NCBI RefSeq assembly: GCF_938030725.1 | Contig: NZ_CALHIQ010000009.1 | Coordinates: 1 to 10,097, forward strand | DNA: 10,097 nt | Direction of reading: 5' to 3' | From: an uncultured Fretibacterium sp. | GTDB lineage: Bacteria; Synergistota; Synergistia; Synergistales; Aminobacteriaceae | Part shown: positions 1 to 6,907 of the stretch, one piece after another | Layout: every line of letters begins with the position of its first letter | How positions within the stretch are numbered: position 1 is the first letter of the stretch | Notes under the pieces: model-generated | What the model was told of the DNA's origin: nothing | What the model saw: only the letters and a program-made list of their open reading frames with translations | The model's database searches: none | Made by a program: the position numbers and the translations under genes

Positions 1-86
1 CAACACCGACAAAACACCGATACGCTTGCTCCACATTCACAAAAACTCCCTTCCCCATAGCGAGGTTGAATAGACAGGGGGTCGAT

Positions 87-126
87 CCCCTTATCCAGAG
101 TATTCTATGCCCCACCCGGATAGGGG
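87..126. repeat. Stem-loop, 9 bp stem with one bulged base
   Basis: CCCCTTATCC (87-96) pairs with GGATAGGGG (118-126), with one unpaired T and a loop of 21 bases. It is not followed by a T run, so it is not a standard intrinsic terminator. It may be an RNA structure or chance. Confidence 0.35.
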
Positions 127-130
127 TCCA

Positions 131-143
131 TGACCTGAGGTCA
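131..143. promoter_or_regulatory. Perfect palindrome TGACCT-G-AGGTCA, possible operator
   Basis: Two 6-bp half sites in exact inverted repeat around a single central base, about 100 bp upstream of the TATAAT box of the regulator gene. The size and symmetry suit a dimeric DNA-binding protein. The binding protein is unknown, and the GAGGT half recurs at 151-155. Function is inferred from shape and position only. Confidence 0.3.
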
Positions 144-155
144 GGATTTTGAGGT

Positions 156-192
156 AAAAAAGCGGCTTTTTTTTGAAAAAGAAAAAGTTTTT
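156..192. other. A/T homopolymer tracts with weak hairpin potential
   Basis: A6-GCGGC-T8 is followed by G-A5-G-A5-G-T5. A 7-bp stem AAAAAAG/CTTTTTT with a 3-base loop (CGG) can form and is followed by more T, so a weak intrinsic terminator for a plus-strand gene to the left is possible. The stem has only one G:C pair, so it would be marginal. The alternating A and T tracts could equally give curved DNA or UP-element-like activity upstream of the regulator promoter. Confidence 0.3.
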
Positions 193-242
193 GGTTGGGC
201 ATCCAGTTCAAAGAGCCATCCCCGGTTTCCTGCGCGCTCTTG

Positions 243-248
243 TATAAT
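243..248 (+). promoter_or_regulatory. TATAAT -10 box of the regulator gene
   Basis: A perfect TATAAT lies 89 bases before the regulator start codon. No good -35 hexamer is seen at 16-18 bp upstream (the sequence there is ccccgg-like), so the promoter may be weak, activator-dependent or helped by the A/T tracts upstream. Transcription would start near base 255. Confidence 0.5.
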
Positions 249-286
249 TGTGAGCATAAGAAACCTTTGCAGGAGAGGTACTCCAT

Positions 287-314
287 CTTCAAGAGGGCTT
301 CCATGCCTTTGAAG
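287..314 (+). promoter_or_regulatory. Leader hairpin before the regulator gene
   Basis: CTTCAA (287-292) pairs exactly with TTGAAG (309-314). The stem extends inward through AGG/CCT and C:G with two bulged G residues, giving about ten pairs around a 6-base loop. It lies between the predicted transcript start and the Shine-Dalgarno sequence and contains the ATG of a possible 7-codon upstream ORF. A role in translation control is inference. Confidence 0.35.
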
Positions 315-326
315 ACCGAATTTTAA
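303..326 (+). CDS. Possible 7-codon upstream ORF in the regulator leader
   Basis: ATG at 303 reads MPLKTEF and stops at TAA (324-326). The stop overlaps the first A's of the regulator's AAGGAGG ribosome site. A short purine run (AGAGGG, 292-297) stands 5 bases before the ATG and could serve as a weak ribosome site. If translated, termination at the Shine-Dalgarno sequence would couple or interfere with initiation of the regulator. So short an ORF arises easily by chance; only the position of its stop makes it notable. Confidence 0.25.
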   Translation: MPLKTEF

Positions 327-331
327 GGAGG
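325..331 (+). promoter_or_regulatory. Strong Shine-Dalgarno AAGGAGG for the regulator
   Basis: AAGGAGG lies 6 bases before the ATG at 338. This fixes the regulator start and makes downstream methionines unlikely starts. Confidence 0.85.
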
Positions 332-337
332 ACGCTC

Positions 338-2935
338 ATGTCCGAGGAACATTTTCTTCCGCCCCGTGCAGGGAAGGGGGTCCTGCCCCGCGCGAGGGTG
401 AACGCGATTCTGGAATCCGCAAAGGAGCGAGGAGGGCAGTGGATCTACGTGGGGGCTCCGGGCGGATTCGGAAAGAGCCTTGCCGTTTCGCAGTGGCTGG
501 CCCCGCAGCGCAACAAGCACGCCTGGATCACGCTGGACCCCTACGACAACAACGAGGGCCGTTTCGTCCGCAAGTTCCTTGGGGGCCTCGCCTTCGCCCA
601 GAGGGCGAACCGAAGGCTGGCCCGGGCCGCAGAGCGGGTACGGCCCCCCTTCCTGGACTCCCTGTTCGACGCTCTGGACCTGCTCCTCCCCAACGAAAAA
701 AAGTACGTCCTGGTCCTGGACGACCTCCACCACCTGCGGGACGGGGCGGTACTGCGGGCGTTGCCCCTGCTCCGAAAACGCCTCCCCGCCGGCTTCACCG
801 TCTGCCTCCTGAGCCGGAACGAGCCCCCGGACGTCTTCCTGGACGCCATCCTGAAGGGCGGCATGACCGTCCTGGACGCCCGCGACCTGGCCTTCGACGA
901 GGAGGAACTGCGCAGGCTCCTGCTGCGAAACGGCCTCTCCCCCAGCCAGGCCCTCGACCTCCTGAGGCGGACCGCGGGCTGGCCCATAGCGGTGGAGGCC
1001 CTTTTGATGGGGCGTGGAGCGCCGGGAGAGGCTGGAGGAAACAAAGAAATTTCCCCCCACGAAACGCTGCACGGGGAAGAGCTGCTGCGCCGCTACCTGG
1101 ACGTCCACGTCTGGAGCGGTTGGGACGCCCAGGTTCAAGACTTCCTGATGCAGGCCTCCCTGCCCGACCTGCTGGACGGGCAGCTGTGTCGCCGCCTGAC
1201 GGGACGTCAGGACAGTGCCGAAATCCTCGAATCCCTGTCCCGGAACCTGGCCTTCGTCTCCAGCCTGGGAAACGGGCGCTACCGTCTGCACGACCTCTTT
1301 CGTGACTTCCTGAGGGAGAAGCTCGCCGAAAACTGCCGTGTCGAGGAAATTCACGCTCTGGAAAAAAAGGTGGCCGACGCGCTCTTTGAGGAGGAGGACT
1401 ATTACGCCGCCGCGGCGCACTACATCCGATGTTCCGATTCCAGAGGACTGTCCGCCTGCTGCGCAGCCTTTCGGCGGATCGCCGCCTTCAGTTCGATCGA
1501 GGATCGCATCGCGTTCTTCAAGGAATACGTGATCGGCGGACGTGAGGCCCTTTTTGAGGGGAACCTTCCCATCATGGCCCAATGCGCGTTCGTGTACTAC
1601 GTGGAGGGGGATGCCCGGAAGTTCCTCCGGCTTATGGATAAGATCGAACGAGAGCTGGAACGGCGAAGCCAGAAGGGCGATTCCTGCAAGAAGGCGGACA
1701 GGGACGCGTTTCAGTTTTTCTGGGTGCTTCGGGCCCTGGACTTCCGAAGGCCTATCGACCGCTATACGGACGATTTCCTGGCGGGACGAAAGGACCTGGA
1801 ACCCTTCCTGGCCGATGGACCGTTCTGGGTGGGGACCTTCACCGCGGCCATGCCCGTGCTGCACCGGTCCTTGATGGACCAGTCGGACCTGGCGCGGGGC
1901 CGCAGCCTCTACGCCCAGGCCGCAAGAAGGCGAAAGGCCTTTACCTCCCTTTTGGGAAATGAGCACCTGGTCGTGCTGGAGTGCCAGCTTGCCGGGATAC
2001 TCTACGAGAGCAGCCGTCTCCCTGAGGCCTGCTTCCGGGCTCTGAGGGCCCAGGAGATGATGGAAACGACGCCCTGCAGGGCGGAGGTGCGGTTCGCCGC
2101 CGACCTGATCCTGTCGGCCATCCTGAAGGGGATGGGGCGGACGGATGAGGCCGCCAGGATCGAGGCGGAAACGGAACGGCGCATCGAGAGGGAAGGCCTC
2201 CTGTCCCTGCGTTCCAGCCTCAGGGCCTGGCGCTATGCCTCCCGCATCGCCGGCGGAGATGAGACGGCGGCGCGGGAGTGGCTGGATTCCTACGCTGCAC
2301 CCCTGTCCGACAGTTTGCCCCTGTATCGGATGCACCAGCATTTCGTCACAGCCCGGGCGCTGCTCGCCGTCCGTGAGGACGCCCTGGCCGTGCTGTTCGG
2401 GGAGAAACTGCTGAAGCTGGGGATGAGTTTTCGGCGCAGACTGGACATGATCGAGGCCTCTTTGTTGCTCTCGATCGCTTACAGGAACCTGGGAAACCGC
2501 AGGGAAAGCCTCTCCTGCATCAGGAGGGCGCTCAAGATCGCGGCGCTCTGCAATTTCTCGAGGCTCTTCATCGACGACGCGCCCGTCCTCGCCCCGATCC
2601 TGGACGCCCTGCTGCGGACTCTCAAAACGCGCAAGGCACTCTGGATCGACTTCGCGGTCCGGGTCCGGGCGGCCATGGCCGGGACCGATACGGCGCCTCT
2701 GCCTCCATCGAAAGTGGAGACAGAGGCGGTCCCTGCCCTGAGCGACAGACAGGTTCGTATCTTGGAACTTCTTGAGAGGAACGCGAGCTACGGGGAGATC
2801 GCGAAGGACCTGGGGATTGCCCACAGCACGGCCAAATACCACGTCCTGAGGCTTTACCGCGCCCTGGGCGTTTCAAACGCCGCCGGGGCCCTCGCCCGCG
2901 CAGGCCGCACGCGCGAGGAGGACCCCAGCCTGTGA
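338..2935 (+). CDS. MalT-like LuxR-family ATP-dependent transcriptional regulator (STAND class)
   Basis: An 865-aa predicted cytoplasmic transcription activator. It has the MalT/LAL layout: an N-terminal P-loop NTPase, a long helical-repeat sensor region and a C-terminal LuxR helix-turn-helix. Walker A is GAPGGFGKS (39-47). Walker B is YVLVLDDLHHL (123-133), with acidic D128 and D129. A sensor-like strand ends in LLSRNEPP (157-164), and TAGWPIAVEAL (212-222) is the GWP motif typical of the family. Residues ~330-780 look like degenerate TPR-type helices that would bind an inducer or partner. The HTH spans about 801-856 (LSDRQVRILELL ... STAKYHVLRLYRALGV). By analogy with MalT, ATP and ligand would drive oligomerisation and promoter binding. 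The ligand and targets are unknown. It is convergent with the secA-argS cluster, so it is probably not that cluster's dedicated regulator. The start is set by a strong AAGGAGG. Confidence 0.88.
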   Translation: MSEEHFLPPRAGKGVLPRARVNAILESAKERGGQWIYVGAPGGFGKSLAVSQWLAPQRNKHAWITLDPYDNNEGRFVRKFLGGLAFAQRANRRLARAAERVRPPFLDSLFDALDLLLPNEKKYVLVLDDLHHLRDGAVLRALPLLRKRLPAGFTVCLLSRNEPPDVFLDAILKGGMTVLDARDLAFDEEELRRLLLRNGLSPSQALDLLRRTAGWPIAVEALLMGRGAPGEAGGNKEISPHETLHGEELLRRYLDVHVWSGWDAQVQDFLMQASLPDLLDGQLCRRLTGRQDSAEILESLSRNLAFVSSLGNGRYRLHDLFRDFLREKLAENCRVEEIHALEKKVADALFEEEDYYAAAAHYIRCSDSRGLSACCAAFRRIAAFSSIEDRIAFFKEYVIGGREALFEGNLPIMAQCAFVYYVEGDARKFLRLMDKIERELERRSQKGDSCKKADRDAFQFFWVLRALDFRRPIDRYTDDFLAGRKDLEPFLADGPFWVGTFTAAMPVLHRSLMDQSDLARGRSLYAQAARRRKAFTSLLGNEHLVVLECQLAGILYESSRLPEACFRALRAQEMMETTPCRAEVRFAADLILSAILKGMGRTDEAARIEAETERRIEREGLLSLRSSLRAWRYASRIAGGDETAAREWLDSYAAPLSDSLPLYRMHQHFVTARALLAVREDALAVLFGEKLLKLGMSFRRRLDMIEASLLLSIAYRNLGNRRESLSCIRRALKIAALCNFSRLFIDDAPVLAPILDALLRTLKTRKALWIDFAVRVRAAMAGTDTAPLPPSKVETEAVPALSDRQVRILELLERNASYGEIAKDLGIAHSTAKYHVLRLYRALGVSNAAGALARAGRTREEDPSL

Positions 2936-2950
2936 CGCGACGGTCTGGTC

Positions 2951-2965
2951 AGGCGGCAGACGCCT
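2951..2965. terminator. Small hairpin between convergent genes
   Basis: AGGCG (2951-2955) and CGCCT (2961-2965) form a 5-bp stem with a 5-base loop in the 30-bp gap between the convergent regulator and ftsB-like genes. It touches the ftsB-like stop codon. There is no T run on either strand, so if it terminates transcription it is weak or factor-dependent. The placement is the main argument. Confidence 0.3.
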
Positions 2966-3271
2966 TCAGGGCAGATCGCCGGACGGAACGCCGGGGCTCG
3001 CCAGCAGGATGACGCGCTCGCCCGAGGTCACAAGGTTGTACTGCTCGCGGGCCAGGTGCTCGATCCCCTCCCGCGTCTTGTAGAAGGACACCTTCTCCTC
3101 GTAGTTTCTGACGTTTTCCTTCTTCTTCTGAAGGAGGTCCTCCCGCTCGTCGATCGCGCTCCGGATCTGCTCGATCCGGCTCACTTCAAAGGCGTAGTGC
3201 GTCACCATGATCAGCGCCAGGACGCCGAGCAACGCGATCAGGGCGATCCGCCTCAGCGGGGGCATCGCCAT
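2966..3271 (-). CDS. Septum formation initiator, FtsB/DivIC family
   Basis: A 101-aa small bitopic membrane protein. A short basic N-terminus (PLRR) leads into one hydrophobic segment (about 8-27, IALIALLGVLALIMV). A charged coiled coil follows (about 30-62), and then the TREGIEHLAREQYNLVTSGERVI block (66-88) characteristic of the DivIC/FtsB family, whose extracytoplasmic region pairs with FtsL-type partners in the divisome. The frame is open further upstream, but that extension lies inside argS and is not protein-like. ATG at 3271, 4 bases after the argS stop, is chosen; ATG at 3265 is nearly as good. No clear Shine-Dalgarno precedes it, which suggests translational coupling to argS. Whether it acts as FtsB or DivIC cannot be told from sequence. 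Confidence 0.82.
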   Translation of the reverse strand: MAMPPLRRIALIALLGVLALIMVTHYAFEVSRIEQIRSAIDEREDLLQKKKENVRNYEEKVSFYKTREGIEHLAREQYNLVTSGERVILLASPGVPSGDLP

Positions 3272-3275
3272 GGCG

Positions 3276-5000
3276 CTACATCCGTTCCGGAGCGCTGACC
3301 CCAAGCAGGCCCAGACAGGTGGCGAGGACGATGCGCACCGCCTCCGCCAGGCGCAGGCGGCCGTGCTCAACCTCCGTGCTCTCCCCCAGGATGCGGTTCG
3401 TGTTATAGAAGGAGTGGAACGCCCCCGCCAGGTTCAGAGCGTAGGCCGCCACCATGTGGGGCGCCAGGTCCACGGAGGCCCCGGCCATCTCCACCGGAAA
3501 GACCGCCAGCGTTTCGGCCAGGGCCCGCGCATCCTTGTTGTCAAACAGCAGGTCGGGAAGGGGCGTCCCGTCTCGTCGCAGCTCCGCCGCATCGCCGCCG
3601 CGCCCCTCCCATTCCCGAAGGATGCTCGATATGCGGGCATGGGCGTACTGGAGGTAGTAGACGGGGTTGTCGTTGCTCTGCTTCTTCGCCAGGCTCAGGT
3701 CGAAGTCCAGCTGGCTGTCGCTGCGCCGCATGAGGAAGAAGAAGCGCGTCGCGTCCACCCCGACCTCGTCCAGGACCTCCTTGAGCGTGACGAACTCGCC
3801 GGCGCGCGTCGACATGCCCACGAGCTTCCCGTCGCGCTTCAGGGACACCAGCTGGATCAGGAGGGCCTTGAAGTCGCCGGGGGCCCGGCCCATCGCCTCG
3901 ACGGCCGCCTCCATGCGCGGGACATAGCCGTGGTGGTCCGCGCCCCAAACGTCGATGACCCGGTCGAACCCCCGACGCACGAACTTGTCATGATGGTAGG
4001 CGACGTCGGAGGCGAAGTACGTCGGGACGCCGTTGCTCCGGATCAGGACCCGATCCTTGTCGTCCGCGAAGGCCGTTGACTTGAACCACAGCGCGCCGTT
4101 CGCTTCAAAGGCGTAGCCTCGCTCCTTCAGGTCCTCGATGGCGTGGCTCACCTGGTCCCGCTCGTAGAGCGACGCCTCGGAGAACCAGCTGTCGAAGAGG
4201 ACCCCAAAGCGCTCCAGGTCCTTGCGTATCCCATCGAGGATTTGGTCCGCTGCGTACCGTTCAAACCAGGGGAGGCTCTCCGCGAGGGGAGTGGCGAGGA
4301 AGCGGTCCCCCTCCTCCTTCCGGATCTGCTCCGCCAGTTCCAGCAGGTAGTCGCCCTTGTAGCCGTCCTCCGGCAGCGGGGCGAGCTCCGACTTGCCGCA
4401 GACCTCGAAGTAGCGGGCCTGTGCGGACCTCCCCAGCGTCTCGATCTGCAGCCCGGCATCGTTGAGGTAATACTCTCGTTCCACGTTCCAGCCCGTGAAG
4501 CTCAGGATGCGCGCCACGGCGTCGCCGACGGCCGCGCCGCGGCCGTGGCCGATGTGCAGCGGCCCCGTCGGGTTGGCGCTGACGAACTCCACCTGGACCT
4601 TGCGGCCGTGGCCCATGTCCACCGCCCCGTAGCGCTCCCCCTGCTGCAGGACCTGCGACGCGGCTTCGGCAAACCACCTGGGGGAGAGGAAGAGGTTGAT
4701 GAACCCCGGTCCCGCGACCTCCACCCTGTCAAGCAGGTCCCGGCACCCCTCCTGCAGGGAGCCGGCGATCCGGGCCGCAATGTCGCGCGGAGGCATCGAG
4801 AAGGCCCGCGCCAGCTGCATGGCGACGTTGCTGGCCCGGTCCCCCTGGTCCGCGCGCCTGGGGCGTTCGAGCTCAAAGGACAGGGCCTCCGGCAGCTCCT
4901 TTCCGCACTCCTCGGCCGTCCTCAGGGCTGCGGAGCGCAGGGCCCGAACCAACGCAGCCTCCGCTGCGTTCAACCTGGAAAAATTCTCGTCCATTCTCAT
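3276..5000 (-). CDS. argS: Arginyl-tRNA synthetase
   Basis: A 574-aa class I aminoacyl-tRNA synthetase that charges tRNA-Arg in the cytoplasm. The order is: an N-terminal ArgRS-specific domain (~1-95); the Rossmann core with VEFVSANPTGPLHIGHGRG (HIGH at 149-152); WNVEREYYLNDAGLQIE (171-187); the VIDVWGADHHGYVPRM block (348-363); the KMSKS-equivalent loop GKLVGMSTRAGEFVTL (391-406); and a DALR-type anticodon-binding helical domain (~447-574) ending in LLGVSAPERM. Length is normal for bacterial ArgRS. The signature loop reads GMSTR rather than KMSKR, so both lysines are absent; many ArgRS enzymes have degenerate versions of this loop. GGGAGG precedes ATG at 5000 by 4 bases and ATG at 4994 by 10, so either could be used. 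The open frame further upstream overlaps the previous gene and is discarded. The gap to the previous gene is 14 bases. Confidence 0.96.
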   Translation of the reverse strand: MRMDENFSRLNAAEAALVRALRSAALRTAEECGKELPEALSFELERPRRADQGDRASNVAMQLARAFSMPPRDIAARIAGSLQEGCRDLLDRVEVAGPGFINLFLSPRWFAEAASQVLQQGERYGAVDMGHGRKVQVEFVSANPTGPLHIGHGRGAAVGDAVARILSFTGWNVEREYYLNDAGLQIETLGRSAQARYFEVCGKSELAPLPEDGYKGDYLLELAEQIRKEEGDRFLATPLAESLPWFERYAADQILDGIRKDLERFGVLFDSWFSEASLYERDQVSHAIEDLKERGYAFEANGALWFKSTAFADDKDRVLIRSNGVPTYFASDVAYHHDKFVRRGFDRVIDVWGADHHGYVPRMEAAVEAMGRAPGDFKALLIQLVSLKRDGKLVGMSTRAGEFVTLKEVLDEVGVDATRFFFLMRRSDSQLDFDLSLAKKQSNDNPVYYLQYAHARISSILREWEGRGGDAAELRRDGTPLPDLLFDNKDARALAETLAVFPVEMAGASVDLAPHMVAAYALNLAGAFHSFYNTNRILGESTEVEHGRLRLAEAVRIVLATCLGLLGVSAPERM

Positions 5001-5014
5001 CGTTCCTCCCAAAG

Positions 5015-6904
5015 TCAGCGCTTCAACTGCACAGGAATATGCCTCTCTGCGAAGGCCTGCCACAGCCCTACGCAGCGCCGGAGCAGCGCCAGATCGCCCT
5101 CCGCCACCCTGAGCGTATCGACCTCGCACCGAGCCGAGCCCACCACCCGATGACGCCATGCCTTGCAGCTGTCGCTGTAGTTGATCCTGTCCGGCGTCCG
5201 CTTCGTCTCCCCCTCATCGAGGATGCGCTCCGCGCTGCGGGGTAACCCGATCGTCCACCTCTGCTCCAGGACGAAGGGGAAGCGCAGCTCAAGGGGACCG
5301 GACTGCCCTCCCAGCGCGCTGAAGGCCTTCGGCAGAAAGGCCGGCGGCACCGCCAGCAGGCCACTCCCGCCGATCCCGGCCACGCCGGGCTTTTCCTTCA
5401 GGGCAAAGGAGAGCTCCAGCCCCTCCCCGCTCCGCCGGCACTGGACGTCCTCGTAATGGCGAAGGTCGGGGAAGAGCTCCAGCAGGGCGGCGCGCGCCTC
5501 CGTCTCCGCGGGGGACTGCTGCGGCAGCAGGAAGGAAATCCAGGCTCCCCGAAGGAGCAGGCGCACGGCGCCGGTCAGCCTCCCCTGCTCGTCCATCTTG
5601 AGCTCCATGGCGGCGAACAGGCGGTTTGCCGCTGCCCTGGAGACGGGCACCTCCTTCCGCGACAGGCTGCCGTCGACGGAGAGGCCGAAGACCCGCTCCC
5701 CCTGCAGGGACACGGAGGACCCTCCGTCAAAGGGGGCACTCATGTCGTAGAAGACGCTGTCCCGCGTCCGCTGCTTTCCGTGGAACGCGGGGAGCTCCAG
5801 CAGGGCGTCCTGCAGGAGCTCACGGGACAGGGGGGGCTCCTCCTCAGGCTCGACGGGAAGGCGCCACCTCATGGGCGCGTCCACCCCTTCCTGCGCCAGC
5901 CAGGCCTTCGCCAAAAGCAGCTTTTCGTTCCGGGTCCAGGGCGCCGCATCCGGGACCTTTCGCCGGGTCCCATCGGGCAGGTGAAGCTCCGGCTGAAGGA
6001 AAAGCCAGTTGAGGAGCCCCTTCACGCCCTCCTCGGCGGACCTGCGAAACCCTGCCCTTGCGGCGTCCGGCGCGTTGGGGAGCTCGCCGGCATCCGAACG
6101 CATCAACCGGATCAGGCCCGCTCTCTCCCGCCTCATGCTGAAGGCCAGCCCCGACCTCCGGGAGCGCACCAGCCCCTTCGACTCGAAGGGTGCGGCGTTG
6201 ATGACGCGCCAGCTGTAGACGGCCTCCTGAGGGGTCCGTCGGACCTCCGGCTCCAGCTCCTGGGGGAAGGCGCGAAAGACGACGGACTGGGACGGGAGGA
6301 GATGCACCTCCACGTTGGACTCCCAGACGGGAAGAGACTCCTGCAGCCAGACGAGGTCCTCAAAGGCCAGGGCATCGGGCGCTACGTCCCGCCAGGCGAT
6401 CGCCAGGATGAAGGGCTCCGGCAGGTCCCGGAAGCTCACGGTCTGGAGCCCTCCCTCGACGGTCGGCGTCACGTCCCGGAGCTTCTCTCCCGTGTCGAAG
6501 GAGTAGACGCAAGCCTGCAGGACCTCCGCCCGTCCCCCTGCGGGGTCCGGAATACGCCAGGTCAGCCAGCGGTCGTCCAGGCCCCTGCGGCCCAGGATGA
6601 CCCACAGGTGCGTCCGCTCCATCCCTCCCTTGTCGCCCCGTCCAAAGACCTCCCGGCGCAGCCAGACGATCCCCTGGGCGTCGGGGTAGGTGGTGAAGTC
6701 CGGGTTGAGCTGGCGCATACGCGCGACGCTGTACTCCGGCACCTCCCCGTCCTGCGCTGCGGCGGGCAGAGCCAGGGCGGCTGTCAGCAAGAGCCACGCC
6801 GCCAGGAGCCGGCACAGCCTCGTTCCAACCCCACAGGCGGGGCCGCGAGGGGTGGCTCGCGTTTTGCCGGGGACGGCGGCGTTCCCATCGAAGCGCATCT
6901 CCAT
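5015..6904 (-). CDS. Exported protein, DUF3857/transglutaminase-like but probably inactive
   Basis: A 629-aa protein of unknown function. The N-terminus is long and basic, then a hydrophobic stretch (~33-47) ends in a signal-peptidase-I-like ALPAAA/QD site near residue 50, so it is probably exported. Residues ~55-235 resemble the beta-rich DUF3857 fold (LPEPFILAIAWRDVAP; LPVWESNVEVHLLPSQ; VYSWRVINAAPF). Residues ~285-350 (TRNEKLLLAKAWLAQEGVDA) match the helix of a transglutaminase-like core. The place where the catalytic Cys is expected carries T/R/N. H375 and D388 (DSVFYDMSAPF) might occupy the other catalytic positions. The C-terminal third (WRHRVVGSARCEVDTLRV ... LLRRCVGLWQAFAERH) looks like the trailing beta-domain of such proteins. 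The family assignment is by eye. The gene starts 3 bases after secA, with AAGGGG 9 bases before the ATG. A downstream ATG at 6898 is also possible. Confidence 0.6.
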   Translation of the reverse strand: MEMRFDGNAAVPGKTRATPRGPACGVGTRLCRLLAAWLLLTAALALPAAAQDGEVPEYSVARMRQLNPDFTTYPDAQGIVWLRREVFGRGDKGGMERTHLWVILGRRGLDDRWLTWRIPDPAGGRAEVLQACVYSFDTGEKLRDVTPTVEGGLQTVSFRDLPEPFILAIAWRDVAPDALAFEDLVWLQESLPVWESNVEVHLLPSQSVVFRAFPQELEPEVRRTPQEAVYSWRVINAAPFESKGLVRSRRSGLAFSMRRERAGLIRLMRSDAGELPNAPDAARAGFRRSAEEGVKGLLNWLFLQPELHLPDGTRRKVPDAAPWTRNEKLLLAKAWLAQEGVDAPMRWRLPVEPEEEPPLSRELLQDALLELPAFHGKQRTRDSVFYDMSAPFDGGSSVSLQGERVFGLSVDGSLSRKEVPVSRAAANRLFAAMELKMDEQGRLTGAVRLLLRGAWISFLLPQQSPAETEARAALLELFPDLRHYEDVQCRRSGEGLELSFALKEKPGVAGIGGSGLLAVPPAFLPKAFSALGGQSGPLELRFPFVLEQRWTIGLPRSAERILDEGETKRTPDRINYSDSCKAWRHRVVGSARCEVDTLRVAEGDLALLRRCVGLWQAFAERHIPVQLKR

Positions 6905-6907
6905 CCC

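Larger units (their letters stand above)
1..240. other. A/T-rich non-coding region with inverted repeats
   Basis: No convincing gene is seen in this stretch. One plus-strand frame is open from base 3 to about 152, but it has no recognisable protein similarity and no start or ribosome site, so it is not called. The region is visibly richer in A/T than the genes that follow. It holds an imperfect palindrome (77-90), a long-looped stem (87-96 with 118-126), a symmetric 13-bp repeat (131-143) and dense A and T homopolymer runs (156-192). These could be the 3' end and terminator region of a gene to the left plus operator or curved DNA upstream of the regulator gene. Which of these applies cannot be decided from sequence alone. 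Confidence 0.6.

Noticed and set aside
3..152. Open plus-strand frame at the left edge, as a possible 3' end of an upstream gene
   Set aside because: The translation has no recognisable family pattern, the base composition is unlike the real genes of the window, and 50 open codons at an edge are not strong evidence.
156..174. Classic intrinsic terminator at AAAAAAGCGGCTTTTTTTT
   Set aside because: The stem is nearly all A:T with a 3-base loop, far weaker than normal; it is kept only as a low-confidence possibility.
323..2842. An 839-codon open frame on the minus strand opposite the MalT-like regulator
   Set aside because: The opposite strand carries Walker A, Walker B and LuxR HTH motifs plus a strong Shine-Dalgarno; the antisense frame has none.
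3276..5159. A longer ArgRS starting at 5159
   Set aside because: The extra 53 residues overlap the upstream gene, are not like ArgRS N-termini, and the GGGAGG site points to the ATG at 5000 or 4994.
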